Under the pieces are notes generated by a model. The model saw only the letters and a program-made list of their open reading frames with translations. It had not been told where the DNA came from and did not search any database. The translations under genes and the position numbers were made by a program. DNA of 64,000 nt from Olegusella massiliensis (GTDB lineage Bacteria > Actinomycetota > Coriobacteriia > Coriobacteriales > Atopobiaceae). Shown piece after piece: positions 35,879 to 44,371 of this stretch; positions within the stretch are counted from its first letter, which is position 1, and every line of letters begins with the position of its first letter. Location: assembly GCF_900078545.1 (NCBI RefSeq), contig NZ_FLLS01000002.1:1054001-1118000 (forward strand), read 5' to 3'.

Positions 35879-35916
35879 CACAAAGTACCTATAGTGCGAG
35901 AAGGGAGCAAAGCTTT

Positions 35917-36837
35917 ATGAAATTAGGAATGCTCACCGCAATCCTTGATGATTACAGCTATGAGGAAGCAATTGATGCTGCAGCTGCATTGGGGTATGAA
36001 TGTGTAGAGGTTGCATGTTGGCCCCAAGGCAAAGCAGAGCGGCGTTACGCAGGTACGTCTCATATTGATGCGGAGCGCATACTCACTGATGATGCTTATC
36101 GTGATCACGTAAAAAGCTATGTGGCTGAGAAGGGCATTGAGCTTTCAGCTTTGGGCTATTACCCCAACGTACTTGATCCTGATCCATATCGTCGCGAGGT
36201 ATTTGTTGCTCATTTGATGGCACTTATCCATGCTGCAGCGCGTTTGGATGTGCCTGTTGTGACTACCTTTATTGGTCGCGATCAAAAGCTCAATGTTGAG
36301 GAAAATCTTGAACTCGTAAAGCAGGTTTGGCCGGCGATTATTAAAACAGCTGAGGATGAGGGCATCAAGATTGCTATTGAAAATTGCCCTATGCTTTTTG
36401 GTCCTGAGCAGTGGCCAGGAGGTCAAAATCTCTTTACTTCCCCAGAGATGTGGAAGCGTATTTTCGAGATTCTTCCATCCGAAAATCTTGGCATTAATTT
36501 TGACCCCTCGCATTTTGTGTGGCAACAGCTTGACTACGTCCGTGCTGTTAGGGAATTTGGCGACAAGATCTTCCATGTGCACTTCAAAGACATCAAGCTC
36601 CTTTCCGATGAGCTAGCGCGCGTAGGGGTGCTTGCCTATCCGTTGGAGTACATGGTCCCTAAGCTGCCTGGTCTTGGTGACGTTGATTGGGGCTCTTTTG
36701 TCTCGGCTTTAACTGAGGCGGGTTATAACGGCCCTGCTTGTGTAGAGATGGAAGACCGCGCTTTTGAGAGTAGCCGTCAAAAAGTAATCGATAGTCTTAC
36801 GCTGGCACGTCGTTACATGTTGCAATTTGTTATTTAG
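35917..36837 (+). CDS. Sugar phosphate isomerase/epimerase (xylose isomerase-like TIM barrel)
   Basis: A 306-residue AP-endonuclease-2/IolE-type barrel. Metal-ligand positions are seen in IAIENCPM, INFDPSHFVWQ, KIFHVHFKDIK and CVEMEDRAFES. Such proteins act as epimerases, isomerases or inosose dehydratases. It lies between a Gfo/Idh/MocA dehydrogenase and a ribose-type transporter, which fits a cyclitol or rare-sugar route. The start follows GAAGGGAG. Confidence 0.85.
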   Translation: MKLGMLTAILDDYSYEEAIDAAAALGYECVEVACWPQGKAERRYAGTSHIDAERILTDDAYRDHVKSYVAEKGIELSALGYYPNVLDPDPYRREVFVAHLMALIHAAARLDVPVVTTFIGRDQKLNVEENLELVKQVWPAIIKTAEDEGIKIAIENCPMLFGPEQWPGGQNLFTSPEMWKRIFEILPSENLGINFDPSHFVWQQLDYVRAVREFGDKIFHVHFKDIKLLSDELARVGVLAYPLEYMVPKLPGLGDVDWGSFVSALTEAGYNGPACVEMEDRAFESSRQKVIDSLTLARRYMLQFVI

Positions 36838-36927
36838 GAATCACGCTCTCATCGATGATGGGGGCTTGAAGGGACAGGGATTGATCCTGCAATGATTGGC
36901 AGTAATGCTGACGAAAGGGAGAGAGAA

Positions 36928-38037
36928 ATGATTCAACTTAACCGTCGTACATTCTTGGTGGGCGCAATGGGCACAAGCCTTGCTACGGCACTTGCAGCTT
37001 GCGGATCATCCAAAACTGCAGACAGTGGCTCTTCTGCGGGTAGCTCGGCTACTGGCTCGGGCAAGCATATTTATGTTTTGACCCCTTCTGAAGATCATGG
37101 CTGGACTGGTTCTGTCGCTACTTTTGCAAAAGCAAAGATTGAGGAGGTCAACAAAGCTGGTACATACGAGGCTGAGCTTATTACTTCCGACAATGCGGCA
37201 GACCAGATTAAGCGTGTCGAGGATATCCTTGCAGGAGACACCAGCAAGATTGCAGGTATTGTTATCCAGCCTATGGACGACACTCTGCAGGCAACCGTTC
37301 AGTCCATCGCCGATGCCAAGATTCCCTATGTCGCATTCGATCGCATTATTGATGCTGTTGCCTCTACAGCAGTCTCTAATGTCAAGGGTGATAACCAGGG
37401 TATCGGCGCTGGTTCTGCTGCTTGGTTTGTTGAAAATGGTCTCAAGCCTGGCGATGACGTCTATGTCTTTGAGGGCGATACCTCCTCTGTTACCACCCTG
37501 CGTAATGAAGGTTTTACCAAGTATTTGACGGGTGATCTTGATTTTGATGGTGCTTCCATTGACAGTGCCGCAAAGTGGAGCGAGGACGATCTCAAGCACA
37601 TTGCCAAGTCTGGCGCTACAAACTGGAGTCGTTCTGATACCAAGGCAGATTTCGAATCTTTGCTGGGTGATGAGGCAAATGCAAAGATCAAGTGGTGGTA
37701 TTGCGAGGATGACGAGCTGGCTATGGGCATCCTTGAGGCCCTCAACGGTGGCGGTATTTCCGATTCCGCTAAGAAGACTTTCTTTGAACAGAAGCCTTTC
37801 ATCACAGGTTGCGGTGGTCTCGATGAGCTCTATGAAGTTCTGCGCGGCAACTCTTACCAAGACATCGTTGCCAAGATTGGTGGCCTCATGTCTGTCACCT
37901 ACTCGCCTTCCATGATTCAGACTGCAATCCAGGACCTTATCGATAGTCTTGATGGCAAGGATGTCGAGCAGGATCACGTTATCGAGTGCCATAACGTTAC
38001 TGCTGAAAATGTTGCTGACTTCAAGTCCTTCAAGTAA
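36928..38037 (+). CDS. Sugar-binding lipoprotein (ribose/xylose type)
   Basis: A 369-residue periplasmic-binding protein of type I fold. The twin-arginine stretch NRRTF and lipobox LAAC with Cys25 indicate an exported, lipid-anchored protein, followed by a Ser/Gly linker. The core resembles xylose- and multiple-sugar-binding proteins (LTPSEDHGWTGSVATFAK, IAGIVIQPMDD, YVFEGDTSS). The ATG at 36928 is preferred over 36892 because it directly precedes the signal sequence and has AAAGGGAG upstream. It delivers the sugar to the ATPase and permease that follow. Confidence 0.9.
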   Translation: MIQLNRRTFLVGAMGTSLATALAACGSSKTADSGSSAGSSATGSGKHIYVLTPSEDHGWTGSVATFAKAKIEEVNKAGTYEAELITSDNAADQIKRVEDILAGDTSKIAGIVIQPMDDTLQATVQSIADAKIPYVAFDRIIDAVASTAVSNVKGDNQGIGAGSAAWFVENGLKPGDDVYVFEGDTSSVTTLRNEGFTKYLTGDLDFDGASIDSAAKWSEDDLKHIAKSGATNWSRSDTKADFESLLGDEANAKIKWWYCEDDELAMGILEALNGGGISDSAKKTFFEQKPFITGCGGLDELYEVLRGNSYQDIVAKIGGLMSVTYSPSMIQTAIQDLIDSLDGKDVEQDHVIECHNVTAENVADFKSFK

Positions 38038-38052
38038 GTAGCACGATGTACG

Positions 38053-38091
38053 ACACGGGTGGGGTCCCTCTGCTCCACCCGTGTACTTTTT
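38053..38091 (+). terminator. Intercistronic terminator/attenuator after the sugar-binding protein
   Basis: ACACGGGTGG (38053-38062) pairs with CCACCCGTGT (38075-38084), followed by ACTTTTT. As with satA, it would make the binding protein more abundant than the rest. Confidence 0.8.
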
Positions 38092-38104
38092 GGGAGGAGA
38101 GTGC

Positions 38105-39634
38105 ATGAGCCTGCTTGAAATGCGTGGCATCAAAAAAGCATTTAATGGAATTGACGTGCTTAATGGTGTAGACCTTACGGTGGAACGCGGAGAGGTCCAT
38201 GCCCTGCTTGGTGAAAATGGAGCAGGTAAATCCACACTGATGAATATCCTGACGGGAGTTTATTTCTCCGATGCTGGTACGGTGAACTTTGATGGTCAAA
38301 ACCTTACAGGTTTATCAATTCGTGATACCGAAGCTGCAGGCATTGCCTTTGTGCATCAGGAACTTAGTTTGTTTAATGATCTTAAGGCTTATGAGAATAT
38401 TTACCTTGGCAAGGAGATAATCAACCGTTTTGGTACATTGCAACACCGGCAAATGGCAAATGCTGCAGATGAGCTCTTTGCACGATTGGGTGTAGATATT
38501 GATCCTTACGCGGAAGTTTCTGAGCTCAAAACCAGTCAAAAGCAATTGCTTGAGATTGCAAAGGCACTCTTTTTTGATGCAAAACTCCTCGTTCTTGATG
38601 AGCCGACAACTGCACTCAACAATGAAGAAGTAGAGCATCTCTTTCAGATTGTGCGCAAGCTCAAGGAAAAGGGCACAGCATTTATTTTTATCTCCCATAA
38701 AATGCCAGAGATTTTTGAACTCTGCGACAGTTATACCGTCCTGCGTAACGGAAGCTTTGTGACATCAGGCAAGATTGCTGATACAACACCTGCTCGTGTG
38801 ACGGGACATATGGTGGGTAGCGAATTGCGCCAAGGCGATGTGTATGTGGCTCGCGCTCTGGGCGATACAGTGCTGTCACTTAAAGATTTTTCAGGTCCAG
38901 GATTTGCTCATATCAATCTTGAACTACATCGAGGCGAAGTTGTGGGCTTCACAGGACTGCAGGGGTGTGGGAGTAGCGAACTCATGCAGTGCATGTTTGG
39001 TGCAACCTCACCCACCTCAGGCACAATTGAGATGAACGGGAAGCGATTGTCTGGTGGGTCTATCCATGAGGCAATGCGCTCTGGTATCGCTATGCTTGCC
39101 TCAAACCGTAAGGAAAACTCCTTGCTTCCAGACTTGTCGTTGCTTGAGAATATGTATGTCTCCGAGCAGGTACTTTCTGCTCGCCACTTTAACATCAAGT
39201 ATGCAGAAGAAGAGCAAAAATTTGCCAATTACCGGGAGTCGCTGGGTATTAAATGCAATAACAGCGAGGATTTGATTACCGCGCTTTCTGGTGGTAATCA
39301 GCAAAAAGTTTTTGTGGCACGTTGGCTCAATACGGATGCGCAGGTTTTGCTTTTTGATAACCCCACGCAGGGCATTGACGTGGGTGCCAAGGCAGAAATA
39401 TATCGACTCATTCTTACACTTGCTGAGCAAGGTAAAACTATTGTCATCAATACACTTGAGATTCCCGAAATCCGTCAAGTAGCAGATGCATGCTATGTCT
39501 TCTACGAAGGCTCGATTATCAAGGCGCTTTCTCATCAGAAAATTGAAGAGCATACCGTGATGTTATATTCCACCAATTCCCTTGCCGCAGAGGCGACGGG
39601 TGGCAACAAGACCAAGTGGCAGGAGGAACACTAA
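38105..39634 (+). CDS. Sugar ABC transporter double ATPase (RbsA/MglA type)
   Basis: A 509-residue protein with two ATPase halves. Half 1 has Walker A GENGAGKST near residue 40, an LKTSQKQLLEIAKAL signature region and LLVLDEPTTAL. Half 2 has a degenerate Walker A (GLQGCGSSEL), signature LSGGNQQKVFVARWL and DNPTQGIDVG. This asymmetry is normal for the family. The ATG at 38105 follows GGGAGGAG; an in-frame start at 38081 overlaps the attenuator. It overlaps the permease start by one base (TAATG). Confidence 0.93.
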   Translation: MSLLEMRGIKKAFNGIDVLNGVDLTVERGEVHALLGENGAGKSTLMNILTGVYFSDAGTVNFDGQNLTGLSIRDTEAAGIAFVHQELSLFNDLKAYENIYLGKEIINRFGTLQHRQMANAADELFARLGVDIDPYAEVSELKTSQKQLLEIAKALFFDAKLLVLDEPTTALNNEEVEHLFQIVRKLKEKGTAFIFISHKMPEIFELCDSYTVLRNGSFVTSGKIADTTPARVTGHMVGSELRQGDVYVARALGDTVLSLKDFSGPGFAHINLELHRGEVVGFTGLQGCGSSELMQCMFGATSPTSGTIEMNGKRLSGGSIHEAMRSGIAMLASNRKENSLLPDLSLLENMYVSEQVLSARHFNIKYAEEEQKFANYRESLGIKCNNSEDLITALSGGNQQKVFVARWLNTDAQVLLFDNPTQGIDVGAKAEIYRLILTLAEQGKTIVINTLEIPEIRQVADACYVFYEGSIIKALSHQKIEEHTVMLYSTNSLAAEATGGNKTKWQEEH

Positions 39635-40662
39635 TGGCAATAAATACTAAGGGAGGGACTTTACTTGGCTCTCTCAAGAAGTACGGCTATATTTTGGTTT
39701 TCTTGGTCATCTATCTGGTGTACGCCAGTGCAAGCGGCGGTTTGAGCATCGCATCTTCAATGAACATTTTGCGTCATAGTGCAGTTATTGGCTGCGTGGC
39801 AATTGGTATGGGCGTAATTTGCTTGACAGGTGATATTGATTTGAGCGTAGGCTCTATGCTGGCACTTGTTGCAGGTTTTGCAGTAGTAGCGTTCAATGCT
39901 ACAGGCTCCATTATTGTGACGCTGCTCTTTGCGCTTGTCTTTGGCGCTCTGCTCGGCTTTATTAATGGCGTGTTGGTGGGCGTGGTAAAAATGCCTGCCT
40001 TTATTGCGACTCTTGCAACGATGCTTATTTATCGTTCTCTATCTCAGTATTTTTGCCAACACCTGCCGGCAGAGCTTATTGGAAACGGTAGTTCAGTTTA
40101 TCGCATGTCTGCAAGTATTCCTTCTTATCAAGGACTCTATGGCTTTGGTAATGGCAAGCTTGGAGTTATCCCCATCGTAGGTATTGTGCTGATTGCTCTG
40201 GCTGTTGTCTTTGTATACGTGAGCGGTTTTACTAAATTTGGCAAGAAGATTTATGCCGTAGGATCTAACGCTAAGGCAGCTCAACTAGCGGGTATTAATG
40301 TCGCTCTTATGCGTACTCTTGTATTTACCCTTTCGGGTGTCCTGGTAGGTTTGGGTGCTTTTCTTTGGATTGCAATGAACGCTTCTGCTGATCCTGCAAC
40401 TACAGGCAGTGGCTATGAGATGTACGCTATTGCCTCTGTTGTCCTTGGTGGCGTCAGCATGGCTGGAGGCCGAGGTACCTTCCTTGGGGTGCTTTTTGGC
40501 ACACTTTCTTACGATGTTATCGACAAGATTATCATCGCCCTCAAGATGGATTCTCTTATCAACAATTCGATTAAAGGCGTCATCTTAATTTTGGTTATTC
40601 TGATTCAAATTTCAGCCCCCGAAATCCGTGCATGGTTCGTGTCGCGTCGTAAGTCTGCTTAA
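39634..40662 (+). CDS. Sugar ABC transporter permease (RbsC type)
   Basis: A 342-residue inner-membrane permease with eight to ten hydrophobic segments. The family motif (ICLTGDIDLSVGSMLALVAG) and the coupling loop (YAVGSNAKAAQLAGINV) are clear. The start codon overlaps the ATPase stop, and AGGAGGAAC lies before it. With the binding protein and ATPase it forms a complete ribose-class importer of unknown substrate. Sequence around 40680-40745 contains pyrimidine-rich and purine-rich stretches (ACCTCCT/AGGAGGT) that may form a weak hairpin. Confidence 0.92.
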   Translation: MAINTKGGTLLGSLKKYGYILVFLVIYLVYASASGGLSIASSMNILRHSAVIGCVAIGMGVICLTGDIDLSVGSMLALVAGFAVVAFNATGSIIVTLLFALVFGALLGFINGVLVGVVKMPAFIATLATMLIYRSLSQYFCQHLPAELIGNGSSVYRMSASIPSYQGLYGFGNGKLGVIPIVGIVLIALAVVFVYVSGFTKFGKKIYAVGSNAKAAQLAGINVALMRTLVFTLSGVLVGLGAFLWIAMNASADPATTGSGYEMYAIASVVLGGVSMAGGRGTFLGVLFGTLSYDVIDKIIIALKMDSLINNSIKGVILILVILIQISAPEIRAWFVSRRKSA

Positions 40663-40870
40663 GGCGAAATACCACTATTTAACTAGGCTTTTTCATTTTT
40701 ACCTCCTTCCTTAGGTTTAGCAATTTTGGGGAGGAGGTAGGGTGTTTTTGGACGTATTGCCTTAAGGGGAACCGCGCCTTTGCGTTACAATCTTTATGTT
40801 GTGTGGTTCGATCGGCGCGGGGGACGTGCGGATCGAATTGAGATGCTGCGAAGGAGAGGAGCCCTGCGCT

Positions 40871-41713
40871 ATGTACAAAATCCTCGATAAGACGCAGTTC
40901 TCGGAGAAGGTATTCAAGTTCCGCATTGAGGCACCCAAGATGGCCAAGCACTGCAAGGCTGGTCAATTCCTGATGGTGCGTGCAAACGAGACGGGCGAGC
41001 GTGTGCCCTTCACTTTTGCGGATTGGGATGCTGACGAGGGCTGGGTTGAGTTCATCTTCATGGTAATTGGCAAGACCACCATGATGCTATCGACGTATCA
41101 GATCGGTGACATTATTCAGGATGTTACTGGTCCTTTGGGACGACCCAGCGAGTTTGAGGATGGTGTTTGGACGGTTATTGGTGGTGGCGTTGGCTTGGCT
41201 ATCGCATTCCCCATTACCCGCCAGCTCGTCAAGACTGGTCATGAAGTTCATGCCATCATGGGTGCTCGTACCAAGGATTTGCTGTTGCTTGAGCCTCAGT
41301 TCCGTGAGATTCTCGACGACGAGCATGTTCACATCACCACCGATGACGGCTCCTATGGTGAGCAAGGCGTTGTCACCGCACCGCTTGAGCGTCTCCTGCA
41401 GGCTGGCCAGACGGATCACGTCTTCTGTGTAGGTCCCGTGCCGATGATGAAGTTCTCTGCTTTGACTGCCGAGAAGTACAACACGCCGATTACAGCTTCT
41501 TTGAATCCCATTATGGTTGATGGCACTGGTATGTGCGGTTGCTGCCGTGTTGAGGTTGGTGGCAAGACCAAATTTGCGTGCGTTGATGGCCCTGACTTTG
41601 ATGCAACCAAAGTAGACTGGAATGACCTGCGTGCTCGTCAGGCTGCATACCGCACCGAAGAGGGTCAGGCCATGAAGGCCTATGAGGAGGCGAATTGCGC
41701 ATGCCAGAAGTAA
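40871..41713 (+). CDS. nfnA: NfnA-like ferredoxin-NADP reductase alpha subunit
   Basis: A 280-residue FAD/NAD-binding protein of the dihydroorotate-dehydrogenase electron-transfer family. FAD contacts are in RVPFTFADWD, NAD contacts in VIGGGVGLAIAFPITRQL, and a [2Fe-2S] cluster motif MCGCCRVEVGG near residues 225-235 with further cysteines. In NfnAB it bifurcates electrons between NADPH, NADH and ferredoxin. The ATG at 40871 sits 9 bases after GAGGAG and begins the conserved domain (MYKILDKTQF). It overlaps the next gene by 13 bases. Confidence 0.88.
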   Translation: MYKILDKTQFSEKVFKFRIEAPKMAKHCKAGQFLMVRANETGERVPFTFADWDADEGWVEFIFMVIGKTTMMLSTYQIGDIIQDVTGPLGRPSEFEDGVWTVIGGGVGLAIAFPITRQLVKTGHEVHAIMGARTKDLLLLEPQFREILDDEHVHITTDDGSYGEQGVVTAPLERLLQAGQTDHVFCVGPVPMMKFSALTAEKYNTPITASLNPIMVDGTGMCGCCRVEVGGKTKFACVDGPDFDATKVDWNDLRARQAAYRTEEGQAMKAYEEANCACQK

Positions 41714-43104
41714 AGGGTCGTTACATTCCTGATATGAAGACGCCGCGTGTTCCTGCTAATGAAGAGCCGGCACTTGAGCGTGCTCGCGACTTCCGTCCCG
41801 TTGATAAGGGCTATACCGAGGACATGGCAGTTACCGAAGCTAATCGTTGCCTCGATTGCAAGCGTCCATTCTGTGTTGAGGGCTGTCCTGTCAACATCAA
41901 TATTCCCAAATTCATCGAAGCCATCCGTAAGCGTGAGTTTGGTCATGGTCTGGATGTCATCCATGAAGACTCCATGCTGCCTGCCATCTGCGGTCGAGTC
42001 TGCCCGCAAGAGAGTCAGTGCGAGGGTAAGTGCATTCGTGGCAAGAAGGGCGAGCCTGTAGCAATTGGTCAGCTTGAGCGCTTCTTGGGCGACCGTCCTG
42101 AGCTTGCTTCTGCTCCTGTCAAGAAGCCTGCCAATGGCAAGAAAGTTGCCATTATTGGCTGTGGTCCTTCCGGCATTACCTGTGCTGGTGAGCTTGCTCG
42201 TGAGGGCTTTGACGTTACCGTGTTTGAGGCCTTCTTTACTGGCGGTGGCGTTTTGGTTTATGGCATTCCTGAGTTCCGTCTTCCCAAAGCAGTTGTCAAG
42301 CGCGAGATTGATGGCCTTGAGGAACTTGGTGTCAAGTTCGAGTACAACTCGGTGGTTGGTCGTATCACCGATGCCCAGGAGCTCTTTAACCAAGGCTTTG
42401 ACGCCCTCTACATTGCACTTGGTGCAGGTCTGCCCAAATTCCTGAACGTTCCTGGTGAGAACCTGCCCAATGTCTTTTTTGCAAACGAGTACCTTACCCG
42501 TGTCAACCTCATGAAGGCAAGCCAGTTCCCTGAGTACGACACGCCTACCAAACACGGTAAGCATGTCGTAGTCTTTGGTGGCGGAAATGTTGCTATGGAC
42601 TCTGTCCGTACTGCTTTGCGTCTGGGTGCTGATGAGGTTACCCTTTGCTACCGTCGTACCGAGGCCGAGATGCCTGCACGTCGTGCTGAGGTGCTCCATG
42701 CCAAAGCTGAGGGTGTCAAGATTCATGAGCTTGTCTCACCTCTGGAGTTTATTGCTGGTGAGGACGGCTCTGTCAGTGGTGTCAAGGTTCAAAACATGCA
42801 GCTTGGCGAGCCAGATGAGTCCGGTCGTCGCCGTCCTGAGCCTATCGAGGGCGACACGGAGATTATTCCTTGCGATGTTGCCGTGTCCGCAATTGGCACT
42901 AACGCTAACCCCTTTGCCGAGATGGTTGGTGATTATGACCTCAACAAGTGGGGCTACATTGCCGCCGATGAGGACGGTCGTACTTCCGATCCTCGTATCT
43001 GGGCTGGTGGCGACGTTGTTACTGGTGCCGCTACGGTTATTTTGGCAATGGGCGCTGGCAAGAAGGCCGCTGCAAGCATGACCAAGGCTCTGCTTGGCGA
43101 GTAA
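41701..43104 (+). CDS. nfnB: NfnB-like NADPH-dependent oxidoreductase (GltD family)
   Basis: A 467-residue protein with the GltD layout. N-terminal Fe-S cysteines are in CLDCKRPFCVEGCPV and CGRVCPQESQCEGKC. A first dinucleotide fold follows (IIGCGPSGITCAGELA) and a second (VVFGGGNVAMDSVRTALRLGA), then AGGDVVTGAATVILAMGAGKKAA. It is the large partner of NfnA. An annotation as glutamate synthase small chain is the common alternative; the adjoining NfnA-type gene and absence of gltB favour NfnB. The ATG at 41701 overlaps the nfnA end. Confidence 0.9.
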   Translation: MPEVKGRYIPDMKTPRVPANEEPALERARDFRPVDKGYTEDMAVTEANRCLDCKRPFCVEGCPVNINIPKFIEAIRKREFGHGLDVIHEDSMLPAICGRVCPQESQCEGKCIRGKKGEPVAIGQLERFLGDRPELASAPVKKPANGKKVAIIGCGPSGITCAGELAREGFDVTVFEAFFTGGGVLVYGIPEFRLPKAVVKREIDGLEELGVKFEYNSVVGRITDAQELFNQGFDALYIALGAGLPKFLNVPGENLPNVFFANEYLTRVNLMKASQFPEYDTPTKHGKHVVVFGGGNVAMDSVRTALRLGADEVTLCYRRTEAEMPARRAEVLHAKAEGVKIHELVSPLEFIAGEDGSVSGVKVQNMQLGEPDESGRRRPEPIEGDTEIIPCDVAVSAIGTNANPFAEMVGDYDLNKWGYIAADEDGRTSDPRIWAGGDVVTGAATVILAMGAGKKAAASMTKALLGE

Positions 43105-43135
43105 AGCTTCACGCTATTTATCTAGGTAGGTCAGG

Positions 43136-43165
43136 CGGGACTCGCAGACGCGAGTCCCGTTTTTT
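43136..43165 (+). terminator. Terminator of nfnAB
   Basis: CGGGACTCGC (43136-43145) pairs perfectly with GCGAGTCCCG (43150-43159), loop AGAC, followed by six T. Confidence 0.96.
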
Positions 43166-43256
43166 ATGGCTGTCTATCTGGTTTTCTGCATTTTTTGCAG
43201 GCAAATTGCTGAGATAAAGCCAACCTAGCCTCACTTATTCTTTGACCAGCCCTCAT

Positions 43257-43366
43257 AAGCGTTGCAACCTCAGGTTGCAACGCTTTCCATCTACCTGCAC
43301 TTTTGTATAAATAAGCAGGTAGATGGCTATGACGAATATTCGTTGCAAGCAGAGGTTGCAACGAAT
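43257..43366. repeat. 110-bp compound palindromic element, copy B
   Basis: Same design as 27611-27720. Palindrome 1 is at 43257-43285 (14-bp arms AAGCGTTGCAACCT). The inner 12-bp stem CCATCTACCTGC/GCAGGTAGATGG is at 43287-43298 with 43315-43326. Palindrome 2, partly decayed, is at 43338-43366 (arms ATTCGTTGCAA/TTGCAACGAAT). All offsets equal those of copy A. It lies in the 337-base gap between the convergent nfnB and the PG-binding gene, which otherwise holds only terminators. Confidence 0.85.
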
Positions 43367-43384
43367 ACAAAAGGGATTTGCAAT

Positions 43385-43411
43385 AAAAAAGCTCCAGTCT
43401 CAGACTGGAGC
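43385..43411 (-). terminator. Terminator of the PG-binding/polyprenyl synthase operon
   Basis: On the minus strand GCTCCAGTCT-G-AGACTGGAGC (43391-43411 region), a perfect stem, is followed by six T (43385-43390). Confidence 0.93.
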
Positions 43412-43441
43412 AGAGTAGAGCTTGGGATGAGAAAAGCAAAG

Positions 43442-44371
43442 CTAGTGTGCCTCAGGCAAAGCAAAGGCAGCACAGATTGCATCCAGCAGCATGACAGCAA
43501 AGGTCTGAGAGTCGCTCGCAGTAAAACTGCCGTCATATCCTAACTGGAGCGGCAACTCAATGCGAAGGACTTGTGGCTCCTTGTGTTTGTGTGTGACATC
43601 CAAAGCAACGCGGATACGCATGGGCAGCGCATCTACATCATCCATCGTTACATTTTGGATGGATGAGTCAGTGGGTAGTGGTGTTGTGGCCACAATAAAG
43701 AGCACATCAATATCTGAGCGAGCGTCATCAGGAGTATTGATAAGTTCAAGACCGCTCTCTTCAGTTGTAGCAGAAGCGAGGTTCCATACGCGTCCTGCAA
43801 TATTACGAGAGATGGGTTCTTCGCCAGTAATCTGTATGCTCATCGATTCCAGTACATCTGCTGCGCGCGCAAAGCCCATACCACCCATAGGATGCGGGTC
43901 AGAAGCAGGCTTGCCGCCCCATACATGATGCAGACGATCAATAGCCTCAAAGGTATCTTGGAAGCACATGCCATCGGCAAGAGCCCCCTGGCTTTCTTGG
44001 AATTGCTTTACCGCAGACTCAGTGTAGGCGCCATAGTATCCATCAGCCTCTCCGCAAGAGAAGCCCAAGATATTAAGACGTGTTTGCAACGTACGCACAT
44101 CGGAGCCATGAAACTTGGGCAACCTTAGGTAGAGCGTACGGTCACCGAGCTGGTAGCTTTCATCTACCAAAGCAGACCATGTTTCGGTATCGATGCAACT
44201 ATCGAGTGTTAGCCCCTGCGCCAGACGAAAACGACCCACGGCTGTTGCGGTAGAAGGACCAAAACGACGAGCCTCAAGTTCGGCTGCATCAATCTGCTGA
44301 CCGGTAGCAACTAGGCGCTCCTGGATGTCCTCCACGGCGGCGCCAGTCGCGCCCTCGCGAATGGGTTCCAT
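43442..44371 (-). CDS. Peptidoglycan-binding domain protein
   Basis: A 309-residue protein with two PG_binding_1 repeats (about 4-70 and 80-150; GATGAAVEDIQERL and GSDVRTLQTRLNILGF with YYGAYTESAVKQFQ). A C-terminal domain (about 160-309) resembles the amidase-like fold next to such repeats in CwlM-type actinobacterial proteins, but I see no clear zinc-ligand set. It lacks a signal peptide, so a cytoplasmic regulatory role like that of CwlM is possible (inference). It starts right after the polyprenyl synthase stop (TAAATG), so both are made together. Confidence 0.75.
   Translation of the reverse strand: MEPIREGATGAAVEDIQERLVATGQQIDAAELEARRFGPSTATAVGRFRLAQGLTLDSCIDTETWSALVDESYQLGDRTLYLRLPKFHGSDVRTLQTRLNILGFSCGEADGYYGAYTESAVKQFQESQGALADGMCFQDTFEAIDRLHHVWGGKPASDPHPMGGMGFARAADVLESMSIQITGEEPISRNIAGRVWNLASATTEESGLELINTPDDARSDIDVLFIVATTPLPTDSSIQNVTMDDVDALPMRIRVALDVTHKHKEPQVLRIELPLQLGYDGSFTASDSQTFAVMLLDAICAAFALPEAH

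Noticed and set aside
37006-38235. 409-residue minus-strand frame
   Set aside because: Antisense shadow of the sugar-binding protein gene, crossing its terminator.
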